Shown: piece by piece, positions 46,656-56,704 of the stretch
Numbering within the stretch: position 1 is the stretch's first letter
Layout: each line of letters begins with the position of its first letter
NCBI RefSeq assembly: GCF_030160715.1
Contig: NZ_BSOW01000038.1
Location: forward strand, 1-64,000
Length of the DNA stretch: 64,000 nt
Reading direction: 5' to 3'
From: Bradyrhizobium iriomotense
Lineage (GTDB): Bacteria; Pseudomonadota; Alphaproteobacteria; Rhizobiales; Xanthobacteraceae
Position numbers and translations under genes: made by a program
Notes under the pieces: model-generated
Seen by the model: only the letters and a program-made list of their open reading frames with translations
The model's database searches: none
Told to the model about the DNA's origin: nothing

Positions 46656-47239
46656 ATCACTCAAGCCCCGGTATCAGGCTAAATAGGCTATGGTCCTGTG
46701 GCAAGATGCTTTCCCGCCCGCCCGGACCCGCTTCCGATTCCAAACTCACAACACAAACACGTGATGAACCGGACATGGCCGCTTCCTCCGTAACCAACCA
46801 GACCTACGAAACCCGCAGCTGCTCTTCGAACGGGCCAGCAACCAACGCCACCCTTTGTATTGGGTGACGGGAACGTCGACAATCTTGAACGCGCAAAGGT
46901 CCGCCGCGACGAAAACCGAAAAATGCCTGCGCGGATGTCCGACCTCCGTTCCGTCGCGCGTTAAAGTTCAGGACCGGCTCTCAAGCAAGACGACCTCCAG
47001 TTCTGCCAAATTTGGTCAAAACGCAGCAACCCGGCTGAAGCAGTAGAGCTCGAAAAGCTCCAAGAAACGTCGTCAAGCGCATCGAAACCCCGGGTTATTG
47101 TCGGGCGGAACCGGCAACACCGGCCGATGCATGAGGCGGCCGTGGCTGCGACATCTCGAACATGACTGGATAACGCCTACCGGCGACCGCGCCTTTGAGC
47201 CGCTCGGGCACAACCCAACAATACGGTTGGTGACAATCC
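46656..47239. other. Divergent gap between two response regulators
   Basis: No supported gene. Promoters of both flanking FixJ-like genes should lie here; I cannot name operators. Confidence 0.4.
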
Positions 47240-47941
47240 ATGACCGATAAACGAACAACAATTGCTATTATCGACAGCGATGACTTGTTGCAGGCTCGAT
47301 TGCAGGTCTTGATCGGAGCGGCGGGCCTGACCGCCAGTCTTTTCACATCCGCCGAAGAGTATTTGAGCAGCAACACATCTAAACTGGTCAATTGCATCGT
47401 TTTGGATGTTCCCTTGCCCGGCATGAGCGGTCTCGATCTCCAGTTCCGGCTGGCAAAGGCCAAACGCGAAACGCCCCTGGTTTTTCTTACCGCTCAAAAC
47501 GACGTGAGGACGTCGGTTCGAGCGATGAAAGCCGGTGCCGTGGACTTCCTTACCAAGCCCTTCATCGATGAGGAACTGCTCGACGCAGTGAAACGCGGTG
47601 TCGAGCGCGATCGCTCGGCACGATTGCAGAGCCAGACTTTGGATGTGCTCTATGGTCGGCTCACATCGCTTTCGCCTCGCGAGAGGGAGACGATGACGCT
47701 GCTGTCTTCAGGACAAAGTCCCAAGCAGATCGCGGAGCACCTGGGAGTCTGCACGCACACGGCTCGTGTTCACAGCAGCCGACTTATGGCCAAGATGGGG
47801 GCACGATCGATAGCCGATCTGGTGCGGATGGTGGACCGGCTGGGGATATGCGTGATGCGCGATGGATCACTATCGACACAAATGCAAAACACTACCATCT
47901 CCCGTCGTCCGGACGCCTCATCGCCCTCACACCCGGAGTAA
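47240..47941 (+). CDS. FixJ-type response regulator (receiver + LuxR HTH)
   Basis: 233 residues. Receiver: IAIIDSDDLLQARLQVLI, CIVLDVPLPGMSGLDLQ, LVFLTAQNDVRTSVRAMK and FLTKPF. HTH: LSPRERETMTLLSSGQSPKQ, then LGVCTHTARVHSSRLMAKM. The C-terminal 30 residues are Ser/Pro-rich and variable. It is a divergent relative of the 45966-46655 gene and 0.7 kb upstream of the HWE kinase, a possible partner. Confidence 0.85.
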   Translation: MTDKRTTIAIIDSDDLLQARLQVLIGAAGLTASLFTSAEEYLSSNTSKLVNCIVLDVPLPGMSGLDLQFRLAKAKRETPLVFLTAQNDVRTSVRAMKAGAVDFLTKPFIDEELLDAVKRGVERDRSARLQSQTLDVLYGRLTSLSPRERETMTLLSSGQSPKQIAEHLGVCTHTARVHSSRLMAKMGARSIADLVRMVDRLGICVMRDGSLSTQMQNTTISRRPDASSPSHPE

Positions 47942-48349
47942 CCTCTCCCGGCACAGTTGAATATGTCGTGCCATGGCCGGAGCCGCTCAAAACGCCGCGC
48001 TCGCCGCCAGCACGTCGGCCGACCGATGATTTTACATCCCGACATTCCTCGTATCCGCGCGACGTGCGAGGCAATGCTAACGTGACAAGATCACCTCAAC
48101 CGCAACAATCCAGGAATAGCAGGTGGCGGCGAATCCGCTCACGATAGGTCGACTCCACGAATGGTCGCACTGGACTGTCGTCGGGACAGGTCCGCGAGAT
48201 CGCCATAGTGCGCGCTGCGCTGCTTGGTCTTGTTCTGGATTATGGACGGGACCGGTGGCACAGGCGCTAGATGCGCGCGGTAGCTTTTGTCTGCTCACAG
48301 AGTGACCTCAGAGCACATGGAATGTAGTCAACTATCCAAGGACGCCATC
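47942..48349. other. Intergenic stretch, nothing recognised
   Basis: No supported gene on either strand and no clear repeat copy. Confidence 0.4.
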
Positions 48350-48610
48350 ATGCATTTACTCAGAGTGACTGTCCTATGCACTCTCACTTTCATATCGCCG
48401 GCCGTAATGGCCGAACCTCTCTCTGCCCAGCCTCCAGCGGCAGCCCCAGGGTCGGCAGAGAGTGTACGTGTACAGCCACGGGGCAGCGCCTTTGTTCCGA
48501 ACTCCGCCGAGGACGATGCCGTACAAAAGCGCATTACGGACTTTAATGCGACGCAGAGGCTTCTGGACGCTTCGTTCGACAGAAGGCTAATCATCTGCCG
48601 TCGCTGTTGA
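48350..48610 (+). CDS. Small secreted protein
   Basis: 86 residues from the ATG at 48350 (AAGGA upstream). A signal peptide (LLRVTVLCTLTFISPAVMA) is followed by a Pro/Ala-rich linker and a short C-terminal block (VQKRITDFNATQRLLDASFD, RRLIICRRC) with two cysteines. This ending recurs in rhizobial exported proteins as I recall. It ends 36 bp before the start of the HWE kinase gene. Confidence 0.62.
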   Translation: MHLLRVTVLCTLTFISPAVMAEPLSAQPPAAAPGSAESVRVQPRGSAFVPNSAEDDAVQKRITDFNATQRLLDASFDRRLIICRRC

Positions 48611-48646
48611 CGAATCGTGTCGACAGTATCGTAGCGGGTGAACATT

Positions 48647-49336
<690 letters not shown>

Positions 49337-49347
49337 GTGAGGACGAG

Positions 49348-50016
49348 CTAGACGGTCAGGGATGGTTCGTCGCTGCTGGCAGATAGTCCGCCCTTTCGCA
49401 GAATGAAGTCAGCGATTTTATCGACGCCCTGCCCGCTCTTCAGATTAGAAAAAACGAACGGCCGCGTAGCTCGCATACGTCTGGCATCCAATTCCATAAC
49501 CTGCAGATTGGCGCCCACCAAGGGAGCCAGATCGATCTTGTTGATCACGAGCAGATCCGATCGTGTTATACCGGGGCCGCCCTTGCGTGGAATCTTTTCG
49601 CCTGCGGCAACGTCGATCACATAGATGGTAACGTCCGCAAGCTCGGGACTGAAGGTTGCCGCCAGATTGTCTCCACCGGACTCTACGAAACACAGCTCTG
49701 CTTGCGGGAATCTCAAATTCATGTCCGCGATCGCGGCGAGGTTCATGGAGGCGTCTTCGCGTATCGCGGTATGCGGGCAGCCGCCTGTCTCTACACCCAT
49801 GATGCGCTCCGCCGGCAGTGCTTGCGCGCGGGTCAAGATGAGCTGATCTTCCTTCGTGTAGATGTCGTTGGTAATCACGTAGATTTCATAGAAATCCCGG
49901 AGATGCTTGCATAGCGCCTCGACCAGCGCCGTCTTGCCCGAACCGACTGGCCCTCCGATCCCGACGCGGAACGGACCGTGATGTGCCGGAGCCACTCTGC
50001 TTTCAATTGCCGTCAT
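49348..50016 (-). CDS. ureG: Urease accessory GTPase UreG
   Basis: 222 residues. GTP-dependent metallochaperone that drives nickel insertion into urease. P-loop GIGGPVGSGKTALVEAL, nickel-binding Cys-Pro-His in GVETGGCPHTAIRED, ESGGDNLAATFSPELAD and base specificity NKIDLAP are all present. It overlaps ureF by 4 bp (ATGA type), so translation is coupled. Last gene of the urease operon as read. Confidence 0.97.
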   Translation of the reverse strand: MTAIESRVAPAHHGPFRVGIGGPVGSGKTALVEALCKHLRDFYEIYVITNDIYTKEDQLILTRAQALPAERIMGVETGGCPHTAIREDASMNLAAIADMNLRFPQAELCFVESGGDNLAATFSPELADVTIYVIDVAAGEKIPRKGGPGITRSDLLVINKIDLAPLVGANLQVMELDARRMRATRPFVFSNLKSGQGVDKIADFILRKGGLSASSDEPSLTV

Positions 50017-50711
50017 GACCGGAACAACCTTGTGTATTGGGTTTCATGGGCAATGGAGGCGAGCTCAACCATGAATCCCGCGGAGCCCAGATCGTCGAGC
50101 GTGGCGCGGCCGCCTTGCGCGCTGGACCACAAGACCGCGTCTTCAAGCGCGGCGATGGCGAGTTGACCGTCGGTCTGCCCGAGGGGGATCAACTTCACGC
50201 CGGCGAGTACGAGATTGGCGACGTAGCTGTGCAGAAATGCCGGCAACGCCGCGCGCACCTGGATTCGTTCGGCTGCCGACCGAGCACCCAGGACAACGGC
50301 CAGGACCGGCTGACAGTTCATTTCCAGGAACGAGTCCAGGACAGGATGGGGCCAGACCTGGCGAAGTGTGGTGAGGCAAGCGGTCGCCTGTTGGGATGAT
50401 TCAAGCGCGAATTCCGATGTCCCACGGAAAGCAGCCGCCAGTTCCGCGACGCGCGTCAATCCAGCGTGGTTGCTCGCGATCACGCACCGACATGCCTCGC
50501 TGAAGAAGATCGCCTCATTGCGCCCGGAACCGTAGCAAAGATCGGCCTCAAGCCAGTCAACCAGGCTCGAGCGGTCGTGGATGTCGCCGGCTTCGACTGC
50601 CCATTCGAGACCATGCGAATAGCTGTACGCTCCGCTCGGGAATGAGGGCGACAGCCAGCCCTGCAGACGCACGAATGCTCGAGGCGAGTACGGCAGGTCT
50701 TCAGCAGTCAT
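50013..50711 (-). CDS. ureF: Urease accessory protein UreF
   Basis: 232 residues. UreF bridges the UreD-urease complex and UreG. Family pattern: LQGWLSPSFPSGAYSYSHGLE, then SFLEMNCQPVLAVVLG and a Tyr-Arg-rich end. The ATG at 50711 has GGAGG upstream; the longer frame has no support. It starts 38 bp after the ureC stop; the usual ureE gene is absent from this place. Confidence 0.94.
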   Translation of the reverse strand: MTAEDLPYSPRAFVRLQGWLSPSFPSGAYSYSHGLEWAVEAGDIHDRSSLVDWLEADLCYGSGRNEAIFFSEACRCVIASNHAGLTRVAELAAAFRGTSEFALESSQQATACLTTLRQVWPHPVLDSFLEMNCQPVLAVVLGARSAAERIQVRAALPAFLHSYVANLVLAGVKLIPLGQTDGQLAIAALEDAVLWSSAQGGRATLDDLGSAGFMVELASIAHETQYTRLFRS

Positions 50712-50748
50712 AGATCCTCCAACTGCAGATCCGATAGCACCGCGCTCA

Positions 50749-52452
50749 TCAGTACATGAAGTAGCGTTGAGCCATTGGGACCACTCTTGCCGGAGGACAA
50801 GTGAGCAGCCGGCCGTCTGCTCGCACCTCGTAGGTTTCAGAATCGACCTCGATATGAGGAATGGCGTTGTTGAGAACCATCGAATGCTTGCCGATCGTTC
50901 GCGTGTTCGAAACCGGAACAACCTGCTTCGTCAGTCCGAGCTGCCGCGTCTTTTCCAGCGAAGCCTGGCTGACAAAGGTCATCGAGCTTCTGCCGACGGA
51001 GCGGCCGAATGCGCCGAACATCGGTCGATAGTACTCGGGCTGGGGAGTCGGAATGGAAGCATTGGGGTCACCCATGATGGCGGCAGCAATCATGCCCGAC
51101 TTGAGAACCATGTCGGGCTTTACGCCGAAAAAGGCCGGATCCCAGATGACGATGTCAGCGATCTTGCCCACTTCGATCGAGCCGACATAGCCGGCAATGC
51201 CCTGAGCAATCGCAGGATTGATGGTGTATTTCGCAACGTAACGCCGAGCTCTGAAGTTATCGTTCTGACCATTCTCCTCGGATAGTCTTCCAAACTGCTT
51301 TTTCATCTTGTCCGCGGTCTGCCACATGCGCGTGATCACCTCAGCAACGCGCCCCATCGCCTGGCTGTCGGATGACACGATCGAAAAGGCTCCCAGGTCG
51401 TGCAGAATGTCTTCGGCGGCAATCGTCTCCTTACGGATGCGGCTTTCCGCGAAGGCGACGTCTTCCGGAATACGACGGTCGAGATGATGCGTAACCATCA
51501 GCATATCGAGCGCTTCATCAAGGGTATTTACCGTGTAAGGCCGCGTGGGATTGGTCGAGGCCGGAATCACATTTCGCTCGCCGCACACCTTGATGATATC
51601 AGGCGCATGTCCACCTCCCGCGCCTTCCGTGTGAAACGTATGGATCGTCCTGCCCTTGAATGCGGCGACTGTATTCTCCACGAAGCCCCCTTCGTTCAGG
51701 GAATCGGTATGGATCATGACCTGCACATCCATGTCGTCTGCGACGGAAAGACAGCAATCAATAGCAGCGGGAGTCGCGCCCCAATCTTCATGCAACTTCA
51801 GACCACATACCCCGGCTTCGATCTGCTCGACGATACCGGCGGGCCGGCTTGCGTTGCCCTTGCCGAAAAGGCCGAGGTTCATCGGGAAAGCATCGGCCGC
51901 CTCGAGCATGCGCTGGATGTGCCAGGGCCCCGGTGTGCACGTGGTGGCTGTCGTCCCGGCCGCGGGTCCTGTCCCTCCCCCCATCATGGTCGTCACGCCG
52001 GAATAGAGCGCCTCGTCGATCTGCTGCGGACAGATGAAATGGATGTGCGTATCGATCCCACCGGCGGTGATGATCTTGCCTTCTCCTGCGATGATCTCGG
52101 TGCCAGGCCCAATGATTATGTCCACATGAGACTGCACATCGGGATTGCCGGCCTTGCCGATCACGGCAATCAGCCCATCCCTTACAGCGATGTCGGCTTT
52201 CACGATGCCCCAATGGTCGAGTATCAGGGCGTTCGTGATGACGGTGTCGACGGCCCCCTCGCTGCGTGATCGCTGCGACTGGCCCATACCGTCGCGGATG
52301 ACCTTTCCGCCGCCGAATTTGACCTCCTCCCCGTAAATCGTGAAATCCTTCTCCACCTCGATGAGCAGATCGGTATCTGCAAGGCGAACCTTGTCTCCAA
52401 CGGTCGGACCAAACATCTGCGCATAGGCTGCGCGGCCAAATGTATAGGGCAT
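50749..52452 (-). CDS. ureC: Urease alpha subunit UreC
   Basis: 567 residues, the usual length. Urease hydrolyses urea to ammonia and carbamate at a di-nickel site. Nickel ligands and carbamylated Lys are at the expected places: HIHF (His136, His138), GLKLHEDWG (Lys219, His221), MIHTDS (His248), FHTEGAGGGH (His274) and SSDSQAMGR (Asp362). The flap reads MVTHHLD: the catalytic His322 is kept but Thr321 stands where Klebsiella has the reactive Cys319. Activity should remain, with different thiol-inhibitor behaviour. It follows ureB by 12 bp. Confidence 0.97.
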   Translation of the reverse strand: MPYTFGRAAYAQMFGPTVGDKVRLADTDLLIEVEKDFTIYGEEVKFGGGKVIRDGMGQSQRSRSEGAVDTVITNALILDHWGIVKADIAVRDGLIAVIGKAGNPDVQSHVDIIIGPGTEIIAGEGKIITAGGIDTHIHFICPQQIDEALYSGVTTMMGGGTGPAAGTTATTCTPGPWHIQRMLEAADAFPMNLGLFGKGNASRPAGIVEQIEAGVCGLKLHEDWGATPAAIDCCLSVADDMDVQVMIHTDSLNEGGFVENTVAAFKGRTIHTFHTEGAGGGHAPDIIKVCGERNVIPASTNPTRPYTVNTLDEALDMLMVTHHLDRRIPEDVAFAESRIRKETIAAEDILHDLGAFSIVSSDSQAMGRVAEVITRMWQTADKMKKQFGRLSEENGQNDNFRARRYVAKYTINPAIAQGIAGYVGSIEVGKIADIVIWDPAFFGVKPDMVLKSGMIAAAIMGDPNASIPTPQPEYYRPMFGAFGRSVGRSSMTFVSQASLEKTRQLGLTKQVVPVSNTRTIGKHSMVLNNAIPHIEVDSETYEVRADGRLLTCPPARVVPMAQRYFMY

Positions 52453-52464
52453 CCAGGTTTGCCT

Positions 52465-52806
52465 TTATTTGCTGCTTGCGGACGCTGCACCGCCGACCGG
52501 CGGTAAAGGCCCCATGACGGCGCCCGAAAAGCCATAAACGAGGCGAGCTCCGCCATACGGGATCAAGGAAATCTCCCGCGACTGGCCAGGTTCGAACCTT
52601 ACGGCAGTCCCTGCTGGAATATCGAGGCGATGGCCCAGGACAGCCTCTCGGTCGAATGCGAGGGCCTCGTTTGCTTCGGCGAAATGGTAGTGACTGCCGA
52701 CCTGAACCGGCCGATCCCCGGTATTTGCGACCTTGACCGAGACGGCGGCCTTGTCCTTGTTGAGGACGATATCACCTGCGCCTGGAATAACCTCGCCGGG
52801 AATCAT
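52465..52806 (-). CDS. ureB: Urease beta subunit UreB
   Basis: 113 residues. Pattern: MIPGEVIPGAGDIVLN, TGDRPVQVGSHYHFAEAN, LDIPAGTAVRFEPGQSREIS and LVYGFSGAVMG. A separate beta subunit, as in most bacteria. ATG at 52806 with GGAGG upstream, overlapping the hupE/ureJ gene by 4 bp. Confidence 0.96.
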   Translation of the reverse strand: MIPGEVIPGAGDIVLNKDKAAVSVKVANTGDRPVQVGSHYHFAEANEALAFDREAVLGHRLDIPAGTAVRFEPGQSREISLIPYGGARLVYGFSGAVMGPLPPVGGAASASSK

Positions 52807-53381
52807 GCCAGCCCTCCAAGTAGAGACAACCCGATGAGAGCAGCGCATCCACCTGCTGTTCGCACCACGACCGTTCCGGGCAGGCTCCCTGCGCAGAAAC
52901 CGGTTCCCATGCCAACGAAAAGGAGCACCGCGGTCGCCAACGTGAAACCTGCCGCATAAGGAACGAGCTTCGCCGCCGCGGCTTCGGTCCCGTGAGCATG
53001 CCCATGGAAGAATGCAAGGATGCCGATCGCCGAGATCCCGGGCATGACCGACACCCGTACTTCGAGAGCGATGAAGGCTCCGAGCAGGACCACGGAGAGG
53101 CAAATGGCCGCTTCGACGAAGCTGATTTGCAGGCCCGCGCTCGCCGCTGCAAAGCCACCCAACATTGCTGCCCCAAATGTCACAGGCCATGCGATGATGG
53201 CACGGCCACCCGCAAGCACACTCCAGAGTCCGACCAAAGTGATTGCAATGAGATGATCCGCGCCGCCAAAGGGATGCGCAAATCCAGCGCCGAACGAATC
53301 GGTCGGTCCCACCGCGGTATGCGCGAGGGCCGGCGCGGTGAGCGCCCCGAACAACACCATGCCAATAAAGATCAAGCGCAT
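52803..53381 (-). CDS. HupE/UreJ-family nickel permease
   Basis: 192 residues. A signal-like first helix (LIFIGMVLFGALTAPALA) and about six helices. Histidine motifs AHPFGGADHLIA and FFHGHAHGTE are the metal-binding signatures of HupE/UreJ. It sits between ureA and ureB, so its likely job is to supply nickel for urease. Transport itself is inferred. Confidence 0.9.
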   Translation of the reverse strand: MRLIFIGMVLFGALTAPALAHTAVGPTDSFGAGFAHPFGGADHLIAITLVGLWSVLAGGRAIIAWPVTFGAAMLGGFAAASAGLQISFVEAAICLSVVLLGAFIALEVRVSVMPGISAIGILAFFHGHAHGTEAAAAKLVPYAAGFTLATAVLLFVGMGTGFCAGSLPGTVVVRTAGGCAALIGLSLLGGLA

Positions 53382-53390
53382 CGGTCACTC

Positions 53391-53693
53391 CTATCGAATG
53401 GGGTTGTGCACCGGCACAAGCTTCGTCCCGTCAGGAAACGTAGCCTCCACCTGGATTTCGCGTATCATTTCCGGAATGCCCTCCATGACCTGGTCTCGAG
53501 TGAGGACCCGTCCGCTCTCGGACATCAGCTCAGCAACTGATTTCCCGTCGCGAGCGCCCTCCATGATGAAGTCCGCAATCAGCGCGATGCTTTCGGGATA
53601 GTTCAGCCTCAGGCCTCTGGTGAGCCTGCCTCGCGCGACCATCGCCGCGAGAGCGATCATCAGCTTGTCCCTTTCCCGTGGGGTTAGATTCAA
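53391..53693 (-). CDS. ureA: Urease gamma subunit UreA (TTG start)
   Basis: 100 residues. The conserved start NLTPRERDKLMIALAAMVAR follows a TTG at 53691-53693 with GGAGGA upstream; no ATG is available, so TTG is the likely start. LTRGLRLNYPESIALIADF, EGARDGKSVAELM and IQVEATFPDGTKLVPVHNPI follow. Stop at 53391, 10 bp before hupE/ureJ. Confidence 0.95.
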   Translation of the reverse strand: MNLTPRERDKLMIALAAMVARGRLTRGLRLNYPESIALIADFIMEGARDGKSVAELMSESGRVLTRDQVMEGIPEMIREIQVEATFPDGTKLVPVHNPIR

Positions 53694-53718
53694 AGCTGTC
53701 TTCCTCCAACGACGCCGG

Positions 53719-54630
53719 TTAACACGACCACATCTTCGGCACTCCGAAGGGTCCCGGCCCGAGCTCCAGGCTGAATCGATCAAGCAGGCTGCGAAGTCCT
53801 TGTTTGAGGTCAGCGCCGGCCTCTGCGGCTACTCTCACAACAATGATCGCGCCGACGATTGTTGCTGCGCACTGACAATCAAGCGAAGCTGCTATCTCAC
53901 GCAGGATTCCCAGTCGCGCGTCCAGGCGCGGGCCGAAATAGATCAGCGTTCCGGTGGCCTTCCACCCGGAGAGCAATGCTCTTCTATGTAGATGCGCAAA
54001 CGTCTCGTCTGCGACAAGAAAGCCGTCGGCCCACACAAGACGACCATTCAGCCTGATACGCCAACTGTCCAAGATGTACCCGCTGAGGACTTCTTCTCCA
54101 CTCTCAATGCGACCGAGGACCAGCCACTCGAGTGCGATAATTTCAGCTCCAGGGGAAAGATCGATCTCTGTTTGGCGGACAATGCGCGCCCCGTTGAAGA
54201 CAATCGTCTCTTGCGGAATCCAGGCAAGCCTTGCGCTGTCGAACACCTTTAGCCTGGTCGAGATTCGCGCAGGCCGATCCAAGGCGCGATAGATTTTCTC
54301 AGCCGCCTGCGTCGTGACCGAGACCGATGCATGGTCGAGCGCGGCCACTTCGATTTCGAGGCGGTCTCCGCCGGCGACGCCACCGGAGGCGTTTATAATG
54401 ACGACCTCCTTGCAAGGGTGATCATCGATCTTCGGAAGCATGAGGCTTATGGGAAACTTCTGATAGATGTCCGCGATCCGGGTGCCGGTCCCCTCGCTTG
54501 CGAGCACAAGGCGGCCGGAACCACTGGCGCGCTCGAGATCAACATCGCGAATGTCTTCCTTAGACGGGCCCTCTCCTCCGGGCGCCCCCGTCTCTTCTCG
54601 ATGACCGAGCTGGTGCGTCGTTTCAAGCAT
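53719..54630 (-). CDS. ureD: Urease accessory protein UreD (UreH)
   Basis: About 303 residues from the ATG at 54630 (the longer frame, to 54711, has no better site). UreD scaffolds the urease apoprotein with UreF and UreG. Pattern: FPISLMLPK, VVIINASGGVAGGDRLEIEV, VTTQAAEKIYRALDRPARIS, LAWIPQETIVFNGARIVRQT and LEWLVLGRIESGE. First gene of the operon, 25 bp before ureA. Confidence 0.93.
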   Translation of the reverse strand: MLETTHQLGHREETGAPGGEGPSKEDIRDVDLERASGSGRLVLASEGTGTRIADIYQKFPISLMLPKIDDHPCKEVVIINASGGVAGGDRLEIEVAALDHASVSVTTQAAEKIYRALDRPARISTRLKVFDSARLAWIPQETIVFNGARIVRQTEIDLSPGAEIIALEWLVLGRIESGEEVLSGYILDSWRIRLNGRLVWADGFLVADETFAHLHRRALLSGWKATGTLIYFGPRLDARLGILREIAASLDCQCAATIVGAIIVVRVAAEAGADLKQGLRSLLDRFSLELGPGPFGVPKMWSC

Positions 54631-54695
54631 CCGTTCGAGGCCTGTGATGGGTTGGCACGTTGAGCAGGATTTACACGTCGGGCTGACAAGAAGCT

Positions 54696-54723
54696 GGGCG
54701 TGACATCTCACCTCGTCACGCCC
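54696..54723. terminator. Hairpin between lactonase and urease operons
   Basis: Perfect 9-bp stem GGGCGTGAC (54696-54704) / GTCACGCCC (54715-54723) with a 10-base loop. It lies in the 114-bp gap after the lactonase-like gene on the minus strand. No T run follows on either strand, so termination is plausible but not certain. Confidence 0.5.
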
Positions 54724-54744
54724 AACTCCGTCTCTGTGATGAAA

Positions 54745-56022
54745 TCAGAATCCCGCCAGCCCCTGGGGGCTGTTGTAGGGAATCTTGACGCTGGTGACCT
54801 CCGTCAGCGACCCGTCGGACTGAGTGGCATAGCCAACCAGCTTCGCGGCATTGCCGTAGATCTGATAGAGATACGCGCCGTCCGACGTGATCCAGCTATC
54901 GGCGGGGCCGCTGGTCACCGTTCCGTTCAGTCCTCTGGCGGTGCCGTCTCCCGGAACGCGGGGACATGCAGGATCCTTGGCGATCTCCAGACCACCTCCG
55001 TTGATGCGATAGCTGCAGATATTGCTGTAGCCGAAATTCGTCGCGTACACCGTTCGATCATCCGGGGAGACTGCCAGCCAGCACAGCTCGGATGGCACCC
55101 CTGCGCTCGTGTCGATCTTCACGAGCGAGCCGATGTTGAGCGTGCCGTCTTGCTGGATGGTGCCGATCGAGCATCCGTCACCGACGGCGTATCCGATGAC
55201 GAAGGCATTCGGCCGTGCCTTCAGGAACGCGATGTAGAATGGAGAGCCACCCTTCGCGTCATAGAACCTGGCCGTGCCGAGCGAACCATCCTTTTGCAGG
55301 CGGAATGCGGCGAGGCCGTCCGGATCCGGCGCATTCGATGCAATCGAATGCAGCGCTCCACCAGCCCGCTGAACCCAGAGAATAGGCGATCCATCCGGAT
55401 ACAGGCCCGTGTGCGCGATTGGCTCGTCGAATGTCGTACCGACGATAACGAGCTCCTCGTTGGGCGAGACCACCACCATGGTGGCTACGCGGTTCCTCTT
55501 GCTATAGGTATTGACCGTATATCGCTCCGGTCGCAGCTTCAGTTTGCCTTCCGCGTCGACGGACATCAGCCGGAGGTGATCAGGGCCGAACGAGTGCAGC
55601 ACGAACAGCGTGCGAGTGGCGGGCGAGAATGCGAGCGATTTGGCGGTGCCGCTCCTGCCTTCCACGGGGTTACCCGTCGGCTTGACGTCGATGAGCTTGA
55701 GGCGCCCTTCTGCAGTCACTTGAAAAGCCGAAACGGAGTTGTCACCGCCGTTTGTGGTGAACAGAAAGCGCCGATCCGGTGTGAGAATGATGCTTCCCGC
55801 GCCCTCAAAGGCATTGGGCGCGCTCTCCTGGCCGCTGATCGGCTTGTATTCACCCGACCCCGCACCTCCAGTGCTGATGCGCTCGAGCTCGGCAAGAGAG
55901 CCGTCTGCTTTCCGCTCATAGTGAACGATCGCATTCGCAACCTCGTTGGTCTGCATGTAGAGATGTCCAGGCTGTCCTTTCGCCCTGGACATCTCATTCG
56001 TCATCATCGCCTCTTTTGCCAT
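54745..56022 (-). CDS. Lactonase-type seven-bladed beta-propeller protein
   Basis: 425 residues of WD-like repeats, as in the 6-phosphogluconolactonase (Pgl/lactonase) family: IILTPDRRFLFTTNGGDNSV, LAFSPATRTLFVLHSF, LAVSPDDRTVYATNFGYSN and SWITSDGAYLYQIYGN. Pgl-type enzymes open sugar lactones, but many relatives are extracytoplasmic with other roles. The first residues are basic, no clear signal peptide. It sits between the cytochrome P460 genes and the urease operon on the same strand, with a hairpin after it. Confidence 0.8.
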   Translation of the reverse strand: MAKEAMMTNEMSRAKGQPGHLYMQTNEVANAIVHYERKADGSLAELERISTGGAGSGEYKPISGQESAPNAFEGAGSIILTPDRRFLFTTNGGDNSVSAFQVTAEGRLKLIDVKPTGNPVEGRSGTAKSLAFSPATRTLFVLHSFGPDHLRLMSVDAEGKLKLRPERYTVNTYSKRNRVATMVVVSPNEELVIVGTTFDEPIAHTGLYPDGSPILWVQRAGGALHSIASNAPDPDGLAAFRLQKDGSLGTARFYDAKGGSPFYIAFLKARPNAFVIGYAVGDGCSIGTIQQDGTLNIGSLVKIDTSAGVPSELCWLAVSPDDRTVYATNFGYSNICSYRINGGGLEIAKDPACPRVPGDGTARGLNGTVTSGPADSWITSDGAYLYQIYGNAAKLVGYATQSDGSLTEVTSVKIPYNSPQGLAGF

Positions 56023-56080
56023 CTCTCACTCCGTTGGCTGGATTGAACCAGGGGTCGTTTGTCACTGCACGAAGCGTCCC

Positions 56081-56665
56081 CTATCGCTTCAGTGCTGGGT
56101 ATCCGTCGACGTAGACCCAGTCGGATGCCTGTGCCGGCACGTGACAGGATTTGCACTCAAACATGTAATTGGTGGACTTCGACCTTGATGGATCGGTCGC
56201 ATCGAACCACGACCAGCCCCAGCCATCGCCCCACAAGTCATTGCCTGGATGACGTCCAGCGCTGTCCCTCACCATCACAAACCAGCCCTTCAGCTGATCC
56301 GCACGGCTGACAGTGCCGGTCGTCAACTCTTTTGTTGCCGTCCTGAACACCTCTTTCACGAGCACCGTGCCATCGGGAAAATGACCGTCCTTGCGATAGG
56401 CCTCGATGGACCCGGGCGAGGCGAGCACGACGTGCACCTCTTTGGAGCCTCGGCCTTCATCTGCCGCTATGGCCCAGCTTCCAAGCGACTGATATGTAGT
56501 GCGATAGTCTTGCGGCACGCGCAGCTTACCGGCCGCGTCAACGACTGTCGCAGCGGACGACGGATCTGCCGCCGCGGTCGCCCTTATCGCGCCATATCCG
56601 ACGATCGCGATCACCGCTGCTACAGTTCCCGAAATTCCGAGATTCTTGACGCGAGCGGCTCTCAT
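56081..56665 (-). CDS. Cytochrome P460-family protein
   Basis: 194 residues. An N-terminal membrane/signal segment (LGISGTVAAVIAIVGYGA) and a C-terminal haem site ECKSCHVPA (Cys171, Cys174, His175), with WGWSWFDATDPSRS before it. P460 cytochromes carry covalently bound haem, often with a Lys crosslink, and act on hydroxylamine or NO in some bacteria; not every relative does. It is 39 bp after a second P460-like gene on the same strand. Confidence 0.8.
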   Translation of the reverse strand: MRAARVKNLGISGTVAAVIAIVGYGAIRATAAADPSSAATVVDAAGKLRVPQDYRTTYQSLGSWAIAADEGRGSKEVHVVLASPGSIEAYRKDGHFPDGTVLVKEVFRTATKELTTGTVSRADQLKGWFVMVRDSAGRHPGNDLWGDGWGWSWFDATDPSRSKSTNYMFECKSCHVPAQASDWVYVDGYPALKR

Positions 56666-56704
56666 AACTCACTTCCTTCGGATCGTGGTGACGAACGCGT
56701 AAGA

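Noticed and set aside
51400..52269. 289-residue plus-strand frame inside the ureC region
   Set aside because: Antisense shadow of ureC, which is unmistakable on the minus strand.
54700..56046. 448-residue plus-strand frame
   Set aside because: Antisense of the beta-propeller gene; the minus strand carries clear blade repeats and a matching family length.
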